Origin: Lachnospiraceae bacterium
GTDB lineage: Bacteria; Bacillota; Clostridia; Lachnospirales; Lachnospiraceae
Length of the DNA stretch: 56,646 bases
Assembly (NCBI GenBank): GCA_014804265.1
Contig: JAAVAC010000047.1
Location: 1-56,646 of the forward strand
Reading direction: 5' to 3'
Part shown: positions 43,331-51,690 of the stretch, in pieces
How positions within the stretch are numbered: the stretch's first letter is position 1
Layout: every line of letters begins with the position of its first letter
Translations under genes and position numbers: made by a program
Notes under the pieces: generated by a model
What the model saw: the letters and a program-made list of their open reading frames with translations, nothing else
Databases searched by the model: none
What the model was told of the DNA's origin: nothing

Positions 43331-44113
43331 ATGCGCTGTGAAGAGGTCATGGCCAAGTTGGAGGAGCTTTCGCCCCTTATGTATGCCAGTGAGTGGGATA
43401 ATGTAGGATTGCAGACAGGAAGGCGGGACAAAGAGGTAAGGCGGATTTATATTGCACTGGATGCAACAGATGAAGTAATTGAGGATGCTGTCAAAAAAAG
43501 GGCCGATATGCTCTTGACACATCATCCCATGATATTTAAGCCGGTCAGAAAAATTACAGGAGAGCATTTTGTAGGCCGCCGCATCATAAAATTGATACAG
43601 AATGATATGTGCTATTATGCCATGCATACGAATTTTGACGTGATGGGAATGGCGGATGCGGCAGCTGATGAAATCGGCTTGAAAAGCAGAACAGTGCTGG
43701 AAACAACCTTTGAAGATGAGATTTCCAAGGAAGGCTTTGGGCGCATTGGAAAGCTTCCGGCAGTCATGTCCTTACGGGAATGTGCAGAGCTTGTCAAACA
43801 AAAATTTGGCATAGATTATGTAAAGGTGTTTGGAGATCTGGAAGCAGATCTGGAAACAGCAGCTATTATGCCAGGCTCTGGCAAGTCCATGATAACGGCA
43901 GCCATAGAGGGCGGTGCAGATGTGATGATTACCGGGGATATCGATCATCACGAGGGCATGGATGGGGCGGCTCAGGGGCTTTTTATCATTGATGCAGGCC
44001 ATTTTGGGTTAGAGCAGATCTTCGTGCCTTATATGGAGGAATATTTAATCAGGGAATGTAAGGAGATTGAGGTGATTGCACCAAGGCAGGCGGCGCCTTT
44101 TGTGATTATATAA
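43331..44113 (+). CDS. Nif3-like dinuclear metal-centre protein
   Basis: A 260-residue member of the Nif3/YqfO family, short form without the PII-like insert. Metal-ligand motifs are LLTHHPMIF (H-H), MHTNFDV, and near the end TGDIDHHEGMDGAAQGLFIIDAGHFGLE. Nif3-like proteins have been suggested to be GTP cyclohydrolase-like or metal chaperones, with no settled role. It follows trmK by 13 bp. Confidence 0.92.
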   Translation: MRCEEVMAKLEELSPLMYASEWDNVGLQTGRRDKEVRRIYIALDATDEVIEDAVKKRADMLLTHHPMIFKPVRKITGEHFVGRRIIKLIQNDMCYYAMHTNFDVMGMADAAADEIGLKSRTVLETTFEDEISKEGFGRIGKLPAVMSLRECAELVKQKFGIDYVKVFGDLEADLETAAIMPGSGKSMITAAIEGGADVMITGDIDHHEGMDGAAQGLFIIDAGHFGLEQIFVPYMEEYLIRECKEIEVIAPRQAAPFVII

Positions 44114-44134
44114 CGATGAAAAGAGGAAAACGGT

Positions 44135-45790
44135 ATGGTAAAAGTAACAATTGGAGGAAAAGAAAAGGAGTATCCAATCGGAATCTCCTATGAGACCATA
44201 GCAAATGAATATCAGGGTGAATATGAGGACTTGATTGCACTTGTTTATGCAAACGGTAAAATGATGGAGCTTCAAAAGACTCTGGAGGAACCCTGTGAAA
44301 TTAGTTTTATAACGCTGCATGAATCAGCAGGGCATAAAACCTATGTCAGAACTGCCACTTTTTTGATGTTAAAGGCAGTATCCGATATTTTGGGAGTAAA
44401 AGAAGCAGCGAAAATCAAGGTGGAGTTTTCTGTTGGAAAAGGCTATTATTGCAGCAGCAATGGAGAAACGGAAATTACGCAGAATCTGGTTGAGCAGGTC
44501 AATGATAGAATGAAAGAGTTAGTGAAAGCTGACCTGCCCATTAAAAAGGCAACATATCCGATCGATTATGCTACCGGGCTTTTTAGAGAAAGAGGTATGG
44601 CAGATAAGGAAAAATTATTCCGTTACCGGAGAAGTTCTACCGTAAATGTATATGAGCTGGATGGATATTTTGATTATTTTTACGGGCATATGCTGCCCGC
44701 AACCGGATATGTGAAGTACTTTAACGTTTCTTATTATAAAAGCGGTCTTATGCTGAACCTGCCGGAGCGTCATGAGCCAAAGCTCATAGAAGAATTCAAA
44801 CCGAGGCAGAAGCTGTTTGAAACATTGAAGCAGGCGGGTGATTGGGGAAGAAGACTTGGAATCGATACGGTAGGCGATTTGAATAATCAAATTTGTGCAG
44901 GCAATCTAAGCGAGCTGGTTTTAGTGCAGGAGGCGCTGCAGGAAAGAAGGATTGGAGAAATCGCTGAAGAAATCGCTTCCAGAGGCGGTGTGAAATTTGT
45001 TATGATTGCAGGACCCTCCTCCAGCGGCAAGACTACCTTTTCCCACAGGCTGTCTATACAACTCCGTACTTATGGTCTGACACCACATCCTATTGCCGTA
45101 GATGATTATTTTGTGGATCGGGATAAGACTCCGAAGGATGAAAATGGAGATTACAATTTTGAGTGTCTCGAAGCCATTGACTTAGAGCAGTTTAATAGAG
45201 ATATGTGTGCTCTGCTTGAGGGAAAAGAAGTGGAGCTTCCTACCTTTAATTTTAAAACGGGAAAGAGAGAGTACAAGGGGAATAAGAAGCGATTAGGAGA
45301 AGATGATATTCTGGTGATTGAGGGGATTCACGGCTTAAATGACAAAATGTCCCATTCCCTGCCAAACAGCAGTAAATATAAAATTTACATCAGTGCCCTG
45401 ACAAGCCTGAATATTGATGAGCATAATCGTATCCCGACTACTGATGGAAGACTCATAAGGCGTATGGTCAGGGATGCCAGGACAAGAGGAACTGCCGCAA
45501 AGAGAACGATTCAAATGTGGGGTTCTGTAAGAAGGGGGGAAGAAGAGAATATCTTTCCCTTCCAGGAAAGCGCCGATGCGTTTTTTAATTCAGCGCTGAT
45601 TTATGAGCTGGCAGTATTGAAGCAGTTTGCAGAGCCGCTTTTATTTGAAATATCCAAGGATGAGCCGGAATATTATGAAGCAAAAAGGCTTTTAAAGTTT
45701 CTGGATTATTTTTTGGGTGTCAGCAGTGAGAACCTGCCCAATAATTCCATTGTAAGGGAGTTTGTAGGAGGCAGCTGTTTTAACGTATAA
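44135..45790 (+). CDS. Nucleoside (uridine) kinase with threonyl-tRNA synthetase-like N-terminus
   Basis: A 551-residue protein. Residues 1-65 resemble a TGS domain, then an editing-domain-like (SAD) segment, and from about 280 a kinase domain with the P-loop IAGPSSSGKTTFSHRL, VDDYFVDRDKTPKDENGDYNFE and DILVIEGIHGLN, as in uridine kinase and phosphoribulokinase. The fusion is typical of clostridia, spirochaetes and Thermotogales. A role in nucleoside salvage is likely. RNase P RNA begins soon after. Confidence 0.88.
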   Translation: MVKVTIGGKEKEYPIGISYETIANEYQGEYEDLIALVYANGKMMELQKTLEEPCEISFITLHESAGHKTYVRTATFLMLKAVSDILGVKEAAKIKVEFSVGKGYYCSSNGETEITQNLVEQVNDRMKELVKADLPIKKATYPIDYATGLFRERGMADKEKLFRYRRSSTVNVYELDGYFDYFYGHMLPATGYVKYFNVSYYKSGLMLNLPERHEPKLIEEFKPRQKLFETLKQAGDWGRRLGIDTVGDLNNQICAGNLSELVLVQEALQERRIGEIAEEIASRGGVKFVMIAGPSSSGKTTFSHRLSIQLRTYGLTPHPIAVDDYFVDRDKTPKDENGDYNFECLEAIDLEQFNRDMCALLEGKEVELPTFNFKTGKREYKGNKKRLGEDDILVIEGIHGLNDKMSHSLPNSSKYKIYISALTSLNIDEHNRIPTTDGRLIRRMVRDARTRGTAAKRTIQMWGSVRRGEEENIFPFQESADAFFNSALIYELAVLKQFAEPLLFEISKDEPEYYEAKRLLKFLDYFLGVSSENLPNNSIVREFVGGSCFNV

Positions 45791-45791
45791 T
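45762..45791 (+). promoter_or_regulatory. Probable promoter of RNase P RNA
   Basis: TATAAT at 45786-45791 and TTGTAG at 45762-45767, spacer 18 bp, overlapping the end of the kinase gene. It is placed about 25 bases before the folded RNA. Confidence 0.4.
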
Positions 45792-45813
45792 AGAATATGA
45801 TATATGATAGAAA

Positions 45814-46162
45814 TGTAAGTAGGACAAATGGTCGCAGCTGCCTTATGGCAGGTGAGGAAAGTCCGGGCTTCACAGGGCAGGATGCCGGATAACGTCCGGT
45901 GGAGGCGACTCCAAGGATAGTGCAACAGAAATATACCGCCGGTGGGCTTTGCCCGCCGGTAAGGTTGGAAGGGCAGTGTAAGAGACTACCGCCTTCCTGG
46001 TAACAGGAAGGGCATATGTAAACCCCATCCGAAGCAAGACCAAATAGAAAACAATCTGGCGGCCCGTCAGGTTTTCAGGTAGGTTGCTTGAGGCATCTGG
46101 CAACAGATGCCCTAGATAGATGACCATTCGCGACAGAACCCGGCTTATCGTCCTGCTTACTT
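45814..46162 (+). ncRNA. rnpB: RNase P RNA (bacterial class A-like)
   Basis: The RNA part of RNase P, which cuts 5' leaders from pre-tRNA. The 5' and 3' ends pair as P1 (TAAGTAGGAC with GTCCTGCTTA). Conserved blocks GAGGAAAGTCCGGGC, CAGGGCAG, AACCCCATCCGAAGCAAGACC and GACAGAACCCGGCTTAT are all present in order. The window 45791-46217 holds nothing else. Confidence 0.95.
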
Positions 46163-46217
46163 TTCATATAGAACAACAGATTACACATCTATAAAGCAGA
46201 AATGAGCAGGGGGAACT

Positions 46218-47633
46218 ATGTTATTTAATTCCTTGGCATTTGCCGTTTTTTTACCGATTGTATTCATACTGTACTGGGCGTTGCCACACAAATACCGCTA
46301 TGTACTTCTATTTCTGGCCAGCTACTATTTTTATATGAGCTGGAATGTAAAGTATGTAGCATTGATTTTATTTACCACATTTGTCTCATATGTAAGCGGA
46401 TTATTGCTAAAAGAGGCATCGTTTCAAAAGAAAAAAACAATTCTTCTGGGGCTTACGCTGGTAGCAAGCCTGGGAGTATTGTTTTTCTTTAAGTATTCCA
46501 ATCTCTTTTTAGGCACTCTTGGGGGGATTTGTGCAAGATTTGCAATTCCTCTGCATCCTGCCACGCTGCAGTTCATGCTTCCGGTGGGAATCTCCTTTTA
46601 TACGTTTCAGACTTTAGGCTATGTCATTGATGTATATAGGGAAAGGGTGGAACCGGAACGAAATTTTATCAGGTATGCCGCCTTTATTGCATTTTTTCCC
46701 CAACTGGTAGCAGGCCCCATTGAAAGAACGGAAAATCTGCTCCCACAGATTGGGAAAGAGCAGTTTTTCTCCTATGAGAAAGCCTCTTATGGACTGAAGC
46801 TGATGGCATGGGGATTTTTTAAAAAGCTGGTAATTGCCGATACAGTAGGAATCTATGTGGATCAGGTTTATTCGGAAAGCCATTACTTTAACGGCTTTTC
46901 CCTGTTTTTGGCGACTTTGTTTTTTGCCATACAGATTTATTGTGATTTTTCCGGTTATTCGGATATTGCCATCGGTTGCGCAAAGCTCTTTGGCATAGAT
47001 CTGATGACCAATTTTAAAAGTCCCTATTTTGCCAGTTCCTTAAAGGAATTTTGGAGCAGGTGGCATATTTCCTTATCCACCTGGTTTCGGGATTATGTAT
47101 ACATTCCTCTTGGCGGAAACAGAGTTTCTTCTGTAAAAAAGCATTGGAATTTGATCGTAACATTCTTAGCCAGCGGATTATGGCATGGTGCCAATTATAC
47201 ATTCCTGCTATGGGGGCTTTTCCATGGAGTGGGACAGGTATTGGAAAAGATCCTGGGAAAATGGTTTGTCAAATTCCAAAACCGGCTTCTGACCTTTTTC
47301 CTTGTAGTGCTGGGCTGGATATTTTTTCGGGCAGATACCATATCGGAAGCTTTTTATGTATTAGGCCATATGTGGATCGGCATTTCTTCGCCTGTAAATT
47401 ATATGATGAACGGAATAAGGGATTTTCACATGACACCTTTGGATGGAGTCAGCGTAATCGTACCTGTGATCATGCTTATCGTTTATGACTATGTATCTTT
47501 GAAAACCGATCCGATCAGCCGGATTTCCGCATTGTCCCCGAAAGCAAGATGGGCAGTGTATTATGGATTTCTGTTATTTTTTCTGTTGTTTGCTTCTTTT
47601 AATGCAAGAGAATTTGTGTATTTTCAGTTTTAG
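46218..47633 (+). CDS. MBOAT O-acyltransferase (AlgI-like)
   Basis: A 471-residue polytopic membrane protein. It begins LFNSLAFAVFLPIVFILYWALP, carries FFPQLVAGPIERTENLLPQ, the catalytic region KEFWSRWHISLSTWFRDYVYIPLGG and the second histidine in ASGLWHGANYTFLLWG. Such proteins pass acyl groups, mostly acetyl, across the membrane for O-acetylation of surface polysaccharides. It works with an SGNH-fold partner, and one follows after copy 3 of the inverted-repeat element. Confidence 0.92.
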   Translation: MLFNSLAFAVFLPIVFILYWALPHKYRYVLLFLASYYFYMSWNVKYVALILFTTFVSYVSGLLLKEASFQKKKTILLGLTLVASLGVLFFFKYSNLFLGTLGGICARFAIPLHPATLQFMLPVGISFYTFQTLGYVIDVYRERVEPERNFIRYAAFIAFFPQLVAGPIERTENLLPQIGKEQFFSYEKASYGLKLMAWGFFKKLVIADTVGIYVDQVYSESHYFNGFSLFLATLFFAIQIYCDFSGYSDIAIGCAKLFGIDLMTNFKSPYFASSLKEFWSRWHISLSTWFRDYVYIPLGGNRVSSVKKHWNLIVTFLASGLWHGANYTFLLWGLFHGVGQVLEKILGKWFVKFQNRLLTFFLVVLGWIFFRADTISEAFYVLGHMWIGISSPVNYMMNGIRDFHMTPLDGVSVIVPVIMLIVYDYVSLKTDPISRISALSPKARWAVYYGFLLFFLLFASFNAREFVYFQF

Positions 47634-47673
47634 GGTGTAGCCTGTTCAGAGATTGGGGAGTGGATTGGCGGAC

Positions 47674-47821
47674 GTGGGAGCTTTCATAGCATATGGTAGT
47701 CTTCCGGGCACGCTTTCGCTCTGCAAAGACGCAGCGGTACTAATGCCCCAAAGTACGGGGCATAAGTGCCGGCGACTTTGCCAAGGCCCGGAAGACTACC
47801 ATATGCTATGAAAGCTCCCAC
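47674..47821. mobile_element. Inverted-repeat element, copy 3 (core on + strand)
   Basis: Left arm from 47674 (GTGGGAGCTTTCATAG) and right arm to 47821 (CTATGAAAGCTCCCAC) are perfectly complementary over 36 bases. The core has CACGCTTTCGCTCT at 47709-47722, identical to copy 1, then GCAAAG paired with CTTTGC and an inner hairpin TGCCCC/GGGGCA with loop AAAGTAC. No direct repeat flanks it. It lies 40 bases after the MBOAT stop and before the SGNH gene. Confidence 0.8.
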
Positions 47822-47866
47822 TGTGTATCGGAAAAGCCATCACATTTGAAAGGGGATAGAAAAGTA

Positions 47867-48847
47867 ATGTGGAAGGAAATTGGAAAAACAGCAGGTAAGC
47901 TGCTCATATTGTTGGTGCCGTTTTTTGTGTTGCTGCCTCTGTACTGTCGTTTTTTTCCGGAGTATTACATGGATGATGAGTATGCTATGTATAGGCAGCA
48001 GAAGGATTATGTGCAGGGTAGTACCGGGAATGACCGCATCGTGATTTTAGGAGATTCCCGGGCAAAAGCAGGCTTTGTTCCGGACCTGCTTTCCGGAGAC
48101 TGCTATAACCTGTCCTTAGGAGGCGCAACCCCTATTGAAGGATATTATACTTTGAAAGAATACCTTGCAAATCATCCTTTGCCGGAAACAGTAGTCCTAT
48201 CCTATGCGCCCATGCATTACATGGACGTAGATACCTTATGGACAAGAAGCGTATATTTCCACACAATGGACACAGAAGATTTCATGGAAATCATAAAGAC
48301 GGCAAAGGAATATAAGGATCAGGAAAGCATCCTCATAGACAACTATCCCATGGAATATGTTATGTATCAAACATATATGCCCAATAAATATGCTACCGCC
48401 TTAAAAAAAGCAGGCTTCCTATTCCGCTACCGGAAAACAAAAGCCAAATATGCTCAGATGGAAGAGAGCAGGGGACAAAGCTATTACGGCACCGCCAAGT
48501 CCAGTGACAGCTTTAACGGTGAGGCTAAAGTAACCGATTTTCGGGAAAACGATGTGATTACCCACTATATGGAACAGATTTTTTCTTTATGCCAGGCAAA
48601 TAAGATTCAGGTAATTGTAAAAAATATGCCTATGAACGAAGCCTCCTATTCCATCCTGACAGAAGACTTCAAAAACCACTACACCCAATATATGGACACC
48701 TTGGCAGAAAAGTACGAAACGGTTGTTTTCGATACAAAGATTCACTCCTATCCAAACGACTGCTTCGGCGACGCAGACCACCTAAACCCAAAAGGCACAA
48801 AAAAATTCTGCCAGGCGCTTATGGAAGCTTACCCTGCTCTATTTTAA
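47867..48847 (+). CDS. SGNH/DltD-like membrane-anchored acyltransferase partner
   Basis: A 326-residue protein with one N-terminal membrane anchor (GKLLILLVPFFVLLPLYCRFF) and an outer hydrolase-like domain: block I IVILGDSRAKAG, and D-x-x-H in FGDADHLNPKGT near the end. This matches SGNH partners of MBOAT transferases (AlgJ/AlgX or DltD type), which take the acyl group to the polymer. The ATG at 47867 follows AAAGGGG; the TTG at 47846 is less likely. Confidence 0.75.
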   Translation: MWKEIGKTAGKLLILLVPFFVLLPLYCRFFPEYYMDDEYAMYRQQKDYVQGSTGNDRIVILGDSRAKAGFVPDLLSGDCYNLSLGGATPIEGYYTLKEYLANHPLPETVVLSYAPMHYMDVDTLWTRSVYFHTMDTEDFMEIIKTAKEYKDQESILIDNYPMEYVMYQTYMPNKYATALKKAGFLFRYRKTKAKYAQMEESRGQSYYGTAKSSDSFNGEAKVTDFRENDVITHYMEQIFSLCQANKIQVIVKNMPMNEASYSILTEDFKNHYTQYMDTLAEKYETVVFDTKIHSYPNDCFGDADHLNPKGTKKFCQALMEAYPALF

Positions 48848-48962
48848 CTATTATACACGGAAATGAAAGAAAAAACGAAGGTGCTTGCAAAAACGCCAAA
48901 ATCCAAACGAAGGGCATACATCCACCCCTGCCCTTTGCCCCTTTTTTCGTAACGTAGTGGCA

Positions 48963-49099
48963 GATACTGTGATGTGTCTTGGTTCTCTGGACCTTTGCGT
49001 GCACGTTGGTCCTTGGCTTGCGTTCTTTGCAAGCCTAGTACCGCTACGTGCAAAGCAGAACGAAAGTGTGTCTAGAGAACCAAGACACATCACAGTATC
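48963..49099. mobile_element. Inverted-repeat element, copy 4 (core on - strand)
   Basis: Left arm from 48963 (GATACTGTGATGTGTC) and right arm to 49099 (GACACATCACAGTATC) are complementary over about 26 bases without mismatch. The core reads on the - strand, with AGAACGAAAGTGTG at 49057-49070, a diverged version of the shared motif. The inner hairpin GGCTTGC/GCAAGCC has loop AAAGAAC in the core sense. It is the most diverged copy and lies between the SGNH gene and hflX; the rest of 48848-48962 shows nothing. Confidence 0.7.
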
Positions 49100-49137
49100 C
49101 TCACAACCTAACACCCCCAAAAAAGAAGGAGCACATC

Positions 49138-50406
49138 ATGGAAAAAGCATTATTAGTAGGAGTAAATTTAAACAACACCGCCACCTTCAAACAGTCCATG
49201 GAGGAGTTAGCAGCACTGGCAGAGGCCTGTAATATGGAAGTAGCTGCGGTGGTAGAGCAGACCCTTCCCTCTGTCAACAAAGCTCTTTACATCGGAACAG
49301 GAAAAGTAATGGAAGTAAAGGAAAAAGCAGAGGAGACAGAAGCGGAAGTCATTGTATTCGACAATGCATTAAGCCCTTCCCAGCTTCACAACCTGCAAAA
49401 AGAACTGGGACGTCCGGTTTTGGACAGAACCACTTTGATTCTGGAGATTTTTTCCACCAGGGCTAAGACGAGAGAAGCCAAACTGCAGGTAGAGTCCGCA
49501 AAGCTTCAATATATGCTCCCAAGACTGGTGGGGCTCCATGAAGCATTGAGCAGACAGGGCGGCGGCAGCGGCCTTAGCAATAAGGGAGCCGGAGAAAAGA
49601 AACTGGAACTGGACAGAAGAAAAATCGAACACAGGCTCAGTGAACTTGGAAAAGAACTGGAGGAGGTTTCAAGGGAACGGGAAACCCAGAGAAAAAGACG
49701 GTTTAGAACCGGAGAATTTCAGGTGGCGCTTGTGGGATATACAAATGCCGGAAAATCTACCATTATGAATCAGATGGTGGATTTATATGTACAGAATGAG
49801 GAGAAGAAGGTACTGGAAAAAGATATGCTGTTTGCTACGTTGGAAACCACTGTGCGGAAAATCGTGGGACAGGATAAGAGAAGCTTCCTGTTGTCCGATA
49901 CGGTTGGATTTATCAGTAATTTGCCCCATAATCTGATCAAGGCATTCCGTTCTACTTTGGAAGAAGTGAAAAATGCAGATCTGCTTTTGCAGGTAGTGGA
50001 TTTTTCAGATCCTCATTATAAGGAGCATATGACCGTTACGGAAGAAACCTTGAAAGAGCTGGAAGCTTACCACATTCCCATGATGATTGTATATAATAAG
50101 GCGGATTTAAAAGAGGATTTAGAATTCCCCCTTCCAAAGATAAAAGAGAATGCCATTTATATGAGTGCAAAAAATAAAGGGCATATAGAGGCTTTAGTGA
50201 GAAATATTTTTGATTTTTCCAAAAGGGGTTATGTGGATTGTGAAATGTTGATTCCTTTTTCAGAAGGACAGGTAGTGTCTTATTTGCAAAGGCAGGCCAT
50301 TATCAAAGAGCTGACCTATGAAAACGAAGGCACCAGGCTTTTGCTTTCTCTAAGCCAGGCTGATTTTGGAAGATATAGAAAATTTTGCGTATTGGAAAAA
50401 ATGTGA
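49138..50406 (+). CDS. hflX: GTPase HflX
   Basis: A 422-residue ribosome-splitting GTPase active under stress. It opens EKALLVGVNLNNTATFKQSMEEL, has the HflX N-terminal domain with LVGLHEALSRQGGGSGLSNKGAGEKKLELD, the coiled-coil linker, then G1 GYTNAGKST, G3 DTVGF and G4 NKAD. The ATG at 49138 follows AAGGAG; an upstream in-frame start at 49048 would lie inside the inverted-repeat element. Confidence 0.95.
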   Translation: MEKALLVGVNLNNTATFKQSMEELAALAEACNMEVAAVVEQTLPSVNKALYIGTGKVMEVKEKAEETEAEVIVFDNALSPSQLHNLQKELGRPVLDRTTLILEIFSTRAKTREAKLQVESAKLQYMLPRLVGLHEALSRQGGGSGLSNKGAGEKKLELDRRKIEHRLSELGKELEEVSRERETQRKRRFRTGEFQVALVGYTNAGKSTIMNQMVDLYVQNEEKKVLEKDMLFATLETTVRKIVGQDKRSFLLSDTVGFISNLPHNLIKAFRSTLEEVKNADLLLQVVDFSDPHYKEHMTVTEETLKELEAYHIPMMIVYNKADLKEDLEFPLPKIKENAIYMSAKNKGHIEALVRNIFDFSKRGYVDCEMLIPFSEGQVVSYLQRQAIIKELTYENEGTRLLLSLSQADFGRYRKFCVLEKM

Positions 50407-50445
50407 TATACTAAAAATTGAATATAAAAAAGAAAGGTGATTGAA

Positions 50446-51669
50446 ATGAGCAAGATCGATGTTGTATCAGGATTTTTAGGAGCGGGGAAGACTACTCTTA
50501 TCAAGAAGCTGTTAAAGGAGTCCTTTCAGGACGAACAAGTGGTACTCATTGAAAATGAATTTGGAGAAATCGGAATTGACGGCGGATTTTTAAAGGATGC
50601 CGGAATTGAAATTAAAGAAATGAATTCAGGATGTATCTGTTGTTCCTTAGTAGGGGATTTTGGAACATCCTTAAAGGAAGTAATCGACACCTATCAGCCG
50701 GACCGGGTGCTGATTGAGCCATCCGGCGTAGGAAAGCTTTCTGATGTATTAAAGGCAGTGGAAGGCGTTATGGAGGAAACGGGAGTTACATTGAATTCCG
50801 CTGTAGCTGTTGTGGATGCCACAAAGTGTAAGACCTATTTGAAAAACTTTGGAGAATTTTTCGCCAATCAGATCGAATATGCCGGCACCATCATATTAAG
50901 CCGTACAGATAAGATGACAGAGGAAAAACTGGAAGCATGCGTGGCAATGATCAGGGAACATAATGAAAAGGCGGCAATCATCACCACACCATGGAACAGC
51001 TTACAGGGAGAGCAGATTCTGGAGGCAATGGAGCATAGAAGCGATTTTCAGGCAGAGCTGTTAGACGAGGTGATGAAAGAGCATGACCACTCTCACGAGC
51101 ATGGGGAGGGCTGTACCTGCGGCTGTCATGACCATGAGCATCATCACGATCATGAAGAGCATGAGCACCACCACGATCATGAAGGGCATGAGCATCACCA
51201 CGACCATGAAGGGCACGGGCACCATCACGATCATGAAGGGCACGGGCACCACCATGACCATGAAGAGCATGAGCACCATCACGATCATGAAGGACATGAG
51301 CACCACCATGACCATGAACACCATGAGCATTCCCATGCCCATGGAGAAAGCTGTTCCTGTGGCCATGACCACGGACATGGACATCATCATGCTGATGAAG
51401 TGTTTACAAGCTGGGGCATGGAGACGCCAAAGCAGTTTACAAAGGAGCAGATTTCGGACATCCTTGAGGCATTAGAGGACAAGGAGGAATATGGTTTTGT
51501 ACTTCGTGCAAAAGGAATGGTAGCAGCAAAAGACAGCCAGGCTTTCCTCTATTTTGATTATGTTCCGGCAGAAAGTGAAGTAAGGGACGGCAATCCGGAA
51601 TATACCGGGAAGATTTGTGTAATCGGTTCCCAGTTGAAAGAAGAAAACTTAAAGAAATTATTCTCTTAA
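50446..51669 (+). CDS. COG0523/CobW-family G3E GTPase with histidine-rich repeat
   Basis: A 407-residue GTPase that loads metals into proteins, probably zinc here. P-loop GFLGAGKTTL near residue 10, the metal-binding C-x-C-C in SGCICCSLVGDFGT, and the base-specificity region ILSRTDKM are visible. Residues about 205-310 are a histidine-rich stretch with a 9-residue tandem repeat. The C-terminal CobW_C domain is short. The ATG at 50446 follows AAAGGTG. It is the first gene of a run with a second G3E protein and ZnuACB. TTGCGT-16-TATACT at 50385-50412 may be its promoter. Confidence 0.9.
   Translation: MSKIDVVSGFLGAGKTTLIKKLLKESFQDEQVVLIENEFGEIGIDGGFLKDAGIEIKEMNSGCICCSLVGDFGTSLKEVIDTYQPDRVLIEPSGVGKLSDVLKAVEGVMEETGVTLNSAVAVVDATKCKTYLKNFGEFFANQIEYAGTIILSRTDKMTEEKLEACVAMIREHNEKAAIITTPWNSLQGEQILEAMEHRSDFQAELLDEVMKEHDHSHEHGEGCTCGCHDHEHHHDHEEHEHHHDHEGHEHHHDHEGHGHHHDHEGHGHHHDHEEHEHHHDHEGHEHHHDHEHHEHSHAHGESCSCGHDHGHGHHHADEVFTSWGMETPKQFTKEQISDILEALEDKEEYGFVLRAKGMVAAKDSQAFLYFDYVPAESEVRDGNPEYTGKICVIGSQLKEENLKKLFS
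51139..51327 (+). repeat. 27-bp tandem repeat, seven units, coding for a His-rich run
   Basis: Seven in-frame units of 27 bp encode variants of H-H-H-D-H-E-x-H-x, with x being E or G in changing combination. The units differ at the third codon positions as well as the variable residues, so they are older than a fresh slippage product. The repeat number may vary between strains. Confidence 0.9.
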
Positions 51670-51690
51670 TTGATAGAAAGAAGGATGGAA

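Noticed and set aside
48885-49232. 115-codon frame over copy 4 and the start of hflX
   Set aside because: It crosses the inverted-repeat element and overlaps hflX out of frame.
51139-51327. Possible CRISPR array
   Set aside because: The repeats are adjacent without spacers, are in frame and encode a His-rich protein segment.
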